Source of the DNA: Candidatus Gastranaerophilales bacterium
GTDB taxonomy: Bacteria > Cyanobacteriota > Vampirovibrionia > Gastranaerophilales > UBA9971
Length of the DNA: 5,555 bases
Reading direction: 5' to 3'
Assembly: GCA_028277195.1 (NCBI GenBank)
Contig: JANQGS010000007.1
Span: 1 to 5,555 of the forward strand
Positions within the stretch are counted from its first letter, which is position 1. Each line of letters opens with the position of its first letter. The notes beneath the pieces were generated by a model, which did no database searches, was not told the origin of the DNA, and saw only the letters and a program-made list of their open reading frames with translations. Of this stretch, positions 1 to 4,935 are shown piece by piece. Position numbers and translations under genes: made by a program.

Positions 1-335
1 GGGGATTTCACTGATGCCGAGTCAACACTTAACCATTCCCAATTTATGCCTTCCAGATCATCATATTCAATTAATAATTCCTGCCATAAGTCTTCAAAAA
101 TGCCTTTTTCAATCCATTTTTGGAATCTATGGTGGACTGTACTTTTTGGTGGATACTCTTTTGGCAATTCACCCCACTGGCAGCCTGTTCTCAATAGATA
201 AATTATTCCTTCGAAACATTCTTTATCATTTGCTGGTCTTCTTCCTCTGCCTGTAGGTTTTGGTATTTTCTTTTTAATTCGTTCCCATAATGAATCTTTT
301 ACCCTATATATCAAGGGCTCTCTTGTTTTTAGCAT
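1..335 (-). CDS. IS5-family transposase, N-terminal fragment (cut by the window edge)
   Basis: The frame reads from ATG 335 to the left edge, giving 111 complete codons. The protein has the DUF4096-type N-terminal domain of IS5-family transposases: a basic start, GRGRRPANDKE (residues 30-39), then GCQWGELP and STVHHRFQKW, matching the family pattern GCxWRDLP...STVxxRFxRW. It ends in WLSVDSASVKS, where D105 is the expected first catalytic Asp of the DDE triad that cuts and joins transposon ends. The remaining catalytic residues lie outside the window, so whether the copy is intact is unknown. Related IS5 elements often split this protein over two frames. An in-frame TAG lies just upstream, so ATG 335 is the first usable start; AGGAG is only three bases from it. 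The family call is from recognised motifs. Confidence 0.88.
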   Translation of the reverse strand, partial: MLKTREPLIYRVKDSLWERIKKKIPKPTGRGRRPANDKECFEGIIYLLRTGCQWGELPKEYPPKSTVHHRFQKWIEKGIFEDLWQELLIEYDDLEGINWEWLSVDSASVKS

Positions 336-440
336 TTTCTCCTACCCGATTTTTTGGCCTAAATTTTAAGATATTAATTTAGACGTTCATTTCTTGGATA
401 GGTTCTTACTATAAACCTGGAAACCCTTACCAATTAAAAA
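336..440. other. Flank between IS transposase start and tRNA remnant; probably holds the IS terminus
   Basis: No gene is seen. The end of the insertion sequence upstream of its transposase should lie here, but the other terminus is outside the window, so the inverted repeat and target duplication cannot be defined. An AT-rich 7-bp inverted repeat, CTAAATT at 359-365 and AATTTAG at 376-382, is visible. The bases just past the tRNA remnant (minus strand, from 440 downward) begin with a short T run, as is common after a tRNA gene. Confidence 0.4.
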
Positions 441-482
441 TGGGCCTGGTTGGATTCGAACCAACGACCAACGGATTATGAG
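441..482 (-). pseudogene. 3' half of a CAU-anticodon tRNA (Met or Ile2): attachment-site scar
   Basis: On the minus strand the bases fall exactly into the 3' half of a tRNA. The 7-base anticodon loop CTCATAA (482-476) has anticodon CAU. It is followed by the 3' anticodon-stem strand TCCGT, a 5-base variable loop TGGTC, a perfect T arm GTTGG-TTCGAAT-CCAAC (465-449), the 3' acceptor strand CAGGCCC and discriminator A (441). CCA is not encoded. The D arm and 5' acceptor strand (expected GGGCCTG) are absent, and homology stops at the loop, so no tRNA can be made here. The stem is not the GGG/CCC stem of an initiator, so the source is elongator Met or Ile2. A breakpoint at the anticodon loop is the usual product of integration by a tyrosine recombinase. 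Confidence 0.85.
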
Positions 483-539
483 TTTAAATCAACCATTTTT
501 TGTACTTTTATCCATATTGTTTGATTTTGGTTTAAACTC
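480..539. repeat. Interrupted inverted repeat abutting the tRNA scar
   Basis: The left arm GAGTTTAAATCAA (480-492) matches the reverse complement of TTGATTTTGGTTTAAACTC (521-539), except that the right arm carries six extra bases within it. The arms are separated by 28 bases. The left arm starts inside the tRNA anticodon-loop sequence, so the repeat spans the presumed crossover junction. A recombinase-binding role is inferred only from position. Confidence 0.4.
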
Positions 540-590
540 TTTCTCTACAAGCATTTGAGGAGTTAAATCTTTGTTGTTTTTTTGTGTCAT
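489..590 (-). CDS. Doubtful 33-codon ORF next to the attachment scar
   Basis: ATG 590 to TGA 489 would encode a Lys- and Asn-rich 33-residue peptide beginning MTQKNNKDLTPQ. There is no convincing Shine-Dalgarno before the ATG and no recognisable domain. It sits between the ATPase gene and the tRNA remnant on the same strand and ends seven bases from the scar, so it could be the start of a gene cut off by recombination. It could equally be a chance ORF in AT-rich DNA. Confidence 0.18.
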   Translation of the reverse strand: MTQKNNKDLTPQMLVEKEFKPKSNNMDKSTKNG

Positions 591-598
591 TTTTTAGC

Positions 599-634
599 TT
601 GTTTCAGAATTTTTGAAACAAAATTGAAACAAAA
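599..634. repeat. 11-bp tandem repeat plus inverted copy (GTTTCA/TGAAAC cluster)
   Basis: TTGAAACAAAA occurs twice head to tail (613-623 and 624-634). An opposed copy, TTGTTTCA (599-606), pairs perfectly with TGAAACAA (614-621) around a 7-base loop. The motif therefore appears three times in 36 bases between the ATPase gene and the tRNA scar. The hairpin is AT-rich and lacks a GC stem, so it is a poor terminator. Short direct repeats near an attachment core resemble recombinase arm sites, but that is inference. Confidence 0.55.
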
Positions 635-671
635 TTTTTATTTATGAAATTCAAGATGATTTCTAAAATTT

Positions 672-1814
672 TCAAAGCAGGAATTCAAACCAGTTTTCTT
701 TATGGACAACTTGAACAGAACTGTTTTCATAAGCTTCAAGAAACTTTATAGGCTTTTTAAACTTTGCATTCGGACTGTATTTGAATTCAAAGCCATCAAG
801 CTGTCCTGAATGTTCTTCTATATAATCAACTTCCTGACCTGAGTAAATACGCCAAAAGTACTTATTAACAAGTCGAGTATGTAATTGATTATACTTTATC
901 CGCTCTAATATACAAAAATTCTCCCATAATCCGCCAACATCATTTCTTACATCAAGAGTATTATGGTTGCCTAAAATAGCATTTCTTATACCAAGGTCAT
1001 AAAAATAAATCTTTTGTGTATTGCCAATTTCATTTCTGAGATTTCTGCTAAAAGCGCCAAGAGGGATTATAATAAAACATTTTTCCAATAGGTCTATATA
1101 TTTCCTGATTGTTGCAGAACTAACTTCAAGACGTTGAGCTATTTCATGGAATGAAACTTCATTTCCTAACTGTAATGCCAAAAGTTTTAGAAGGTTTAAC
1201 AGAATTTTTGAATGTTTTAAACCGTCAAATGCTAATATATCTTTATATAGATAGCTACTAACAATTTCTTCAAGCTCCTGCTGAGCTTCTGTTTCATTTA
1301 AATTATAGATTGAAGGGTAAGAGCCAAAACGCAAAAGATATTCAAGTTTACTTGATAAAACATGAAAGTCTTCCTGTTCTTTAAGCTCATTAACTGAAAA
1401 AGGATAGAGAATATATTCTTTTTTTCTGCCGACAAGTGGCTCTCCTATTTGATTTGCAAGATCAAAACTGCTTGAACCTGTTGCAATTATTTGCATTTCG
1501 GGATAAGTATCTACTAAAATTTTTAAAACATGACCAATTTTTTCTATATTTTGAGCTTCATCTAATACAATAAGATCATTATCGCCAAGATATGTTTTTA
1601 ATAATTGTTCATTTGTAGTTTCAAGGCTTTCTTTTGCACTCATTAATTCACAATTTATATAACGAACTTTTTTTCCGCCTAATCGTTTTTGTTGATTATC
1701 CAAAATTTGTTCAGATAAAGTTGTTTTACCTGTTCTTCTGGCGCCATATAGTACTATTACTTTGCCTTTGTACAGGTTATCTTCAATCTTCTTTTGCAAA
1801 CTTCTTTTTATCAA
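672..1814 (-). CDS. AAA_14/DUF4143 family ATP-binding protein
   Basis: This is a P-loop ATPase of the AAA_14 plus DUF4143 family, whose biological role is not established. In the 382-residue reading from TTG 1820, the P-loop is GARRTGKT (26-33), the Walker B motif is LIVLDEAQ (83-90) and a sensor-like ATGSSS lies at 113-118. A winged-helix-like segment follows at about 218-247 (SFHEIAQRLEVSSATIRKYIDLLE). The DUF4143 part has FYDLGIRNAIL (273-283) and ends with GQEVDYI and GFEFK; E330, D332, E345 and K347 fit a PD-(D/E)XK-like pattern. Length is typical. I prefer TTG 1814 (380 aa): GGAG at 1823-1826 is eight bases from it but only two from TTG 1820, and relatives typically begin MIKR. It is a single-gene unit in AT-rich DNA beside an attachment scar, suggesting acquired DNA. 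No signal peptide or membrane segment is seen, so it is probably cytoplasmic. Confidence 0.88.
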   Translation of the reverse strand: MIKRSLQKKIEDNLYKGKVIVLYGARRTGKTTLSEQILDNQQKRLGGKKVRYINCELMSAKESLETTNEQLLKTYLGDNDLIVLDEAQNIEKIGHVLKILVDTYPEMQIIATGSSSFDLANQIGEPLVGRKKEYILYPFSVNELKEQEDFHVLSSKLEYLLRFGSYPSIYNLNETEAQQELEEIVSSYLYKDILAFDGLKHSKILLNLLKLLALQLGNEVSFHEIAQRLEVSSATIRKYIDLLEKCFIIIPLGAFSRNLRNEIGNTQKIYFYDLGIRNAILGNHNTLDVRNDVGGLWENFCILERIKYNQLHTRLVNKYFWRIYSGQEVDYIEEHSGQLDGFEFKYSPNAKFKKPIKFLEAYENSSVQVVHKENWFEFLL

Positions 1815-1865
1815 TATCAAAACTCCAATTTTAATATTTTTATTAATTTTTAAATTATTGTTTCA

Positions 1866-1894
1866 ATATTATCAAAAAAATCCGATTTTAACAA
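1866..1894 (-). promoter_or_regulatory. Candidate promoter of the ATPase gene
   Basis: On the minus strand TTGTTA (1894-1889) and TAATAT (1871-1866) are separated by exactly 17 bases, and TG precedes the -10 as in an extended -10 element. Each hexamer matches consensus at four of six positions. Transcription would start near 1859, leaving a leader of about 45 bases to TTG 1814. The background is so AT-rich (9 G or C in the 60 bases 1861-1920) that chance matches are likely. Confidence 0.4.
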
Positions 1895-2170
1895 TAGATT
1901 TTTTATATACTATTACTTTACGAAAATAATCAATTTTTATATTAAAAAAGTCTGTTTATACTATTATTAGTAGCTTTTATAACCCTTAAGCAACAAGTTA
2001 AAAAGTAGGTATCACTCAGAAGCTCTCTGTTAAAAGTTTTTAGATCTTTATATATAAACTATTAAGCTATTTTTAAGCTTTTAAGCATTATTATTGGGTA
2101 TATGCCTTTATTTTGCAAGTTTCCTTAAACAGTAATTAGGAATAGGCTGTAAAGAAACAAATAAAAATTA
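1895..2170. other. AT-rich intergenic spacer without supported genes
   Basis: Only ORFs of about 20 codons or fewer are visible on either strand, with no RNA gene recognised. The nonamer ATACTATTA occurs at 1907-1915 and 1958-1966, 51 bases apart, upstream of the ATPase promoter candidate. AAGC recurs several times around 2065-2090, but no stable GC stem forms. This stretch separates the ATPase gene from the terminator of the 107-aa gene. Confidence 0.5.
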
Positions 2171-2212
2171 ATCCCGTCTTTCTATAGAGTTGAGATATAG
2201 AAGAGGCGGGAT
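2163..2212 (-). terminator. Hairpin terminator of the 107-aa gene
   Basis: Arms at 2171-2186 and 2196-2212 form a stem of about 15 pairs with one single-base bulge, one mismatch on the minus strand and a 9-base loop. On the minus strand the stem is followed within three bases by TTTTT (2167-2163). It lies about 40 bases past the stop of the minus-strand gene at 2254. On the plus strand the mismatched C-A position becomes a U-G wobble, so the stem is slightly better there, and a weaker T run (2220-2224) follows; it could work both ways. Confidence 0.65.
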
Positions 2213-2253
2213 CATGGAGATTTTTGGATATTTTAACAGTTACCTATTATTCC

Positions 2254-2577
2254 TCAATGCCTTCGCCAGTGTCTAGCTGCCATTGCTGCTGTTTCGTCAA
2301 TAAAAGCATTATGTAAAAACCTTGGGACTTCTCGCTGTGCTTGAACCGCTGTTTCAAGGACTCCGCTAAGAGTTGCCCTATGGTATCTTTTTACCTGCTC
2401 GCCATATAACGCTCTGACGAGTAGATGATTAACACCCCGTATCATAATTCTTTGACCCTGGACTTCTCTGGTGGTGTCATTCATAAGTTTTGAGTCCATA
2501 AATCTGCGACCAGCTTTTTTTATAGGTCTTGTTACTGCTTGTACATAAGGTGAATTCTGTAAACCTGGCAATTTCAT
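2254..2577 (-). CDS. Small basic protein of unknown function (107 aa)
   Basis: I do not recognise this family. ATG 2577 has AGGAG (2590-2586) eight bases upstream, and the gene ends at TGA 2254 with a hairpin terminator after it, so it is very likely real. The protein is rich in Arg, Lys and His, with basic clusters at RPIKKAGRR (17-25), around REVQGQRIMIRG (37-48) and at the C-terminal tail RHWRRH. It has no Cys, no signal peptide and no membrane segment, and it looks largely helical. The charge would suit binding to nucleic acid or an acidic partner, but nothing identifies a function. Its base composition is closer to the purine genes than to the AT-rich DNA on its left, so it may belong to the resident chromosome. 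It is transcribed divergently from purL and shares the 195-base region between them. Confidence 0.75.
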   Translation of the reverse strand: MKLPGLQNSPYVQAVTRPIKKAGRRFMDSKLMNDTTREVQGQRIMIRGVNHLLVRALYGEQVKRYHRATLSGVLETAVQAQREVPRFLHNAFIDETAAMAARHWRRH

Positions 2578-2669
2578 TTTTTTTGCTCCTATATTTTTGC
2601 TTAAATTCTATTTTAAATTCCTATTGGTTAAATAAGCCTGAATAAAAAAAATTTCCTTTTTTTCTGTGA

Positions 2670-2699
2670 ATATTAAAAAAAAGTAACAATTTTTGTAAA
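2670..2699 (-). promoter_or_regulatory. Candidate promoter of the 107-aa gene
   Basis: On the minus strand TTTACA (2699-2694; five of six consensus positions) and TAATAT (2675-2670; four of six) are 18 bases apart. The start point would be near 2663, with a leader of roughly 85 bases. An alternative -10, TATAAT on the minus strand at 2706-2701, overlaps the inverted repeat upstream of purL. Poly-A and poly-T runs fill the region, so the choice is uncertain. Confidence 0.33.
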
Positions 2700-2701
2700 A
2701 A

Positions 2702-2739
2702 TTATAACGCACTATGCTCATGATATAATCTCGTTATAA
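2702..2739. promoter_or_regulatory. Perfect 8-bp inverted repeat around the purL -10: operator candidate
   Basis: TTATAACG (2702-2709) and CGTTATAA (2732-2739) are exact reverse complements with arm centres 30 bp apart, about three helical turns. They flank the purL -10 hexamer, and the right arm covers the expected start point. A dimeric repressor bound here would block RNA polymerase. It does not look like the Bacillus PurBox or the E. coli PurR operator, so the regulator is unknown. Confidence 0.4.
2721..2729 (+). promoter_or_regulatory. Extended -10 promoter of purL
   Basis: TGATATAAT contains a perfect TATAAT hexamer (2724-2729) preceded by the TGN extension. No good -35 lies at 16-18 bases, which the extended -10 can offset. 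Transcription would begin near A2736, giving a leader of about 37 bases with no room for a riboswitch. AAGGA (2759-2763) then sits nine bases before ATG 2773. Confidence 0.65.
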
Positions 2740-2772
2740 ACAACACAGCGAAAAGCATAAGGAAAACCAGCA

Positions 2773-4935
2773 ATGACGCAGCAAACAATAGAATTATATA
2801 AAGCACTGGGCCTTACAGGCTCGGAATACCAGGAAATACTAGACCGCCTCGGCAGAGAACCAAACGAACTCGAAACCTACCTGTTCTCGGCAATGTGGTC
2901 AGAACACTGCGGCTACAAGCACTCAAGAAAATATTTATCACTTCTCCCTTCAGGAGGAGCGGTTAGCCACGGGGAAAACGCCGGGGGAGTACAAATAGGC
3001 GAGCATGTAGTTGTGTTCAAGGTCGAATCCCACAACCACCCCTCGGCAGTAGAGCCATTCCAGGGAGCAGCAACAGGCATAGGAGGCATTGTCAGGGACA
3101 TACTGGCAATAGGCGCAAGGCCAATAGCCCTTCTTGACTCGCTAAAGTTCGGTAAAATCACCAATAACTTCTCAAAGCATATATTTGACGGGGTAGTGCA
3201 CGGCATATCGCATTACGGCAACTGCATAGGCGTGCCCACAGTGGCCGGGGAAGTCAGCTTTGACGAGTCATACACAGACTCGCCACTGGTAAACGTTATG
3301 TGCGTGGGCCTGGTGCATAAGGACAAAATACGCTCAGCCCGTGCAGAAAAGGGTAAAACAGTTATAGCGGTAGGCTCACACACAGGCAGGGACGGCATCC
3401 ACGGCGCATCATTCGCCTCCAGGGAGTTGAGCGAAAACTCCAGGGAAGACAGGCCATCAGTGCAGGTTGGAGACCCGTTTATTAAAAAAGTCCTTATAGA
3501 GGCGACCCTTGAGATACTTGAACTGGAGGAAGTGCAAAGCTGCCAGGATTTTGGGGCAGCCGGGCTGTTGTCATCATCATCAGAAATGGCTTACAAGGGA
3601 GAATGCGGCATAGACCTCCACCTGGAAAGGGTTCACCTGCGAGAAGAAGGTATGCAGCCCTGGGAAATAATGCTCTCAGAATCCCAGGAAAGGATGCTCT
3701 TTATAACAGAGCCCCATGGGGTTGATAAAGTCCTGCAAATAGCCGCTAAATACGATATTCCGGCAAGTGTAATAGGTGAAACAACTGATACAAAAAGATA
3801 CAGGCTGTTCTGGCACGGGGAAAAAGTTGCGGACCTGCCCCCGGAAAGCCTTGCACAGGGGCCAAAATATACAATAAACGAGGAAGAACCTGAATATATA
3901 GCACAATACAAGAATTTAAAGCCGAATAAACAGACGGATATTGAAGAAGCAATTAAAAAGATTGTTGCTGACCCTAATTTTGCCTCAAAAAAATGGGTTT
4001 ATACCCAATACGACCACACAGTAGGCACAAGAACCTCTTTAAAGCCGGGTGATGCAGGCTCAGCAGGCATGTGGCTGCGTGAGGAAGGAGGGGTAGTCGG
4101 CTTGACAATAGATTCAAACGGGAGGCAGGTATTTCTTGACCCGTATAATGGAGCGGGAAATACTGTGTGGGAATGCTTCAGAAACCTGGCCTCAGGCGGG
4201 TTTGAACCTATGGGAGTCACTGACTGCCTGAATTATGGCAATCCTGAAAAAGATGAAGTAGCTTACCAGTTTGTAAAATCAGTCCACGGGATTGCGGATG
4301 CCTGCAGGGCAATGAATATCCCGGTTGTGTCCGGAAATGTGTCCTTCTATAATGAATCCGGGCAAAGAAGAGTGTTCCCAACCCCTACTATAGGTATGGT
4401 TGGATATGCTGAGTCATCTGAAAGTATAATTAGAGGGCATTTTGCGGAAGGAGAAACCTTAATATTAATTGGTAGTGAAATAAGAGAAAATTCTAAAATC
4501 GGAGGTTCGCTATACCATAGGGTATTATATGACTTTTTAGGTGGAGAAGTTGATGTTGCGGACTATGAGTTGGAATTAAAACTAAAAAATACTATTTTTG
4601 AACTGAGAGATGCCGGTTTGCTGGGCGGATGCGTTGATGTGTCAGAAGGCGGGCTGTTCGGAGCTGTGTTTGAAGGTTTGAAAAAGGGGAATACAGGCTT
4701 CCTGGGCAACCTTATAAACATACCTGATGCTGAAAAGGCTTTATTTGGAGAGGTAAACGGCAGGTATGTTATTTCTGCGTCAAGTCCTGAAAAACTCACT
4801 GAAGCCATTAAAATTCCCCACAGAATCCTTGGAAAGTGTATAAATAACAGGTTTGAAGTTGACGGATACAGCTTAAACCCTTCTGAGTTGTTTAATTTAT
4901 ATGATAATTCAATTGAACTGGAGATGAATGAATGA
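2773..4935 (+). CDS. purL: Phosphoribosylformylglycinamidine synthase II, small PurL
   Basis: PurL converts FGAR to FGAM with ATP and ammonia from glutamine (step 4 of de novo purine synthesis, cytoplasm). At 720 aa it is the small form, which works in a complex with PurQ (glutaminase) and PurS; neither gene is in this window. Family landmarks run in order: SAMWSEHCGYKHS (39-51) with the conserved His45, VESHNHPSAVEP (84-95) with the His87 expected at the active site, GAATGIGGIVRD (98-109), GRDGIHGASF (205-214), QDFGAAGL (258-265), LSESQERML (301-309), DCLNYGNPEK (484-493), GNVSFYNES (521-529), PTPTIGMVG (536-544) and DVSEGGL (622-628). It is full length and uninterrupted. ATG 2773 is nine bases from AAGGA and fits the family N-terminus. 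The gene overlaps purF by four bases. GC falls sharply toward the 3' third, with no loss of conserved motifs. Confidence 0.98.
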   Translation: MTQQTIELYKALGLTGSEYQEILDRLGREPNELETYLFSAMWSEHCGYKHSRKYLSLLPSGGAVSHGENAGGVQIGEHVVVFKVESHNHPSAVEPFQGAATGIGGIVRDILAIGARPIALLDSLKFGKITNNFSKHIFDGVVHGISHYGNCIGVPTVAGEVSFDESYTDSPLVNVMCVGLVHKDKIRSARAEKGKTVIAVGSHTGRDGIHGASFASRELSENSREDRPSVQVGDPFIKKVLIEATLEILELEEVQSCQDFGAAGLLSSSSEMAYKGECGIDLHLERVHLREEGMQPWEIMLSESQERMLFITEPHGVDKVLQIAAKYDIPASVIGETTDTKRYRLFWHGEKVADLPPESLAQGPKYTINEEEPEYIAQYKNLKPNKQTDIEEAIKKIVADPNFASKKWVYTQYDHTVGTRTSLKPGDAGSAGMWLREEGGVVGLTIDSNGRQVFLDPYNGAGNTVWECFRNLASGGFEPMGVTDCLNYGNPEKDEVAYQFVKSVHGIADACRAMNIPVVSGNVSFYNESGQRRVFPTPTIGMVGYAESSESIIRGHFAEGETLILIGSEIRENSKIGGSLYHRVLYDFLGGEVDVADYELELKLKNTIFELRDAGLLGGCVDVSEGGLFGAVFEGLKKGNTGFLGNLINIPDAEKALFGEVNGRYVISASSPEKLTEAIKIPHRILGKCINNRFEVDGYSLNPSELFNLYDNSIELEMNE
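4920..4935 (+). promoter_or_regulatory. purF ribosome binding site and ATGA overlap with purL
   Basis: GGAG (4920-4923), inside the last codons of purL, is eight bases from ATG 4932. That ATG shares ATGA with the purL stop (TGA 4933-4935). An in-frame TGA at 4929-4931 rules out any earlier purF start. ATG also occurs at 4924 and 4928, but in other frames. The layout implies that ribosomes ending purL restart on purF, tying the two enzyme levels together. Confidence 0.8.

Noticed and set aside
14..256. 80-codon plus-strand ORF
   Set aside because: It lies opposite the IS5-type transposase frame, which carries recognised family motifs; the plus-strand reading shows none.
1..482. Permuted tRNA with its 5' half placed after the 3' half
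   Set aside because: No D-arm or matching acceptor strand occurs on the minus strand between 440 and 1.
599..634. CRISPR array
   Set aside because: The 11-bp units are tandem with no spacers and far too short for CRISPR repeats; no cas genes are present.
441..672. Functional tRNA split by a group I intron in the anticodon loop
   Set aside because: Bacterial CAU tRNAs can carry such introns, so I looked on the minus strand upstream of the half (483-672 and 1820-2253) for a D arm and the GGGCCTG acceptor strand. Neither is present.
1634..1834. 66-codon plus-strand ORF
   Set aside because: It is antisense to the N-terminal P-loop region of the ATPase, with no ribosome binding site or domain.
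2641..2690. A-run and T-run pair as a terminator between the divergent genes
   Set aside because: The stem would be pure A-T with no GC core, and divergent genes need no terminator here.
2736..2772. Purine riboswitch in the purL leader
   Set aside because: The predicted leader is about 37 bases, too short for an aptamer, and no matching stem pattern is visible upstream.
2913..4808. Several minus-strand ORFs of 61-97 codons opposite purL
   Set aside because: They are antisense shadows of a gene with conserved motifs throughout; their Ser- and Pro-rich translations are typical of reverse reading.
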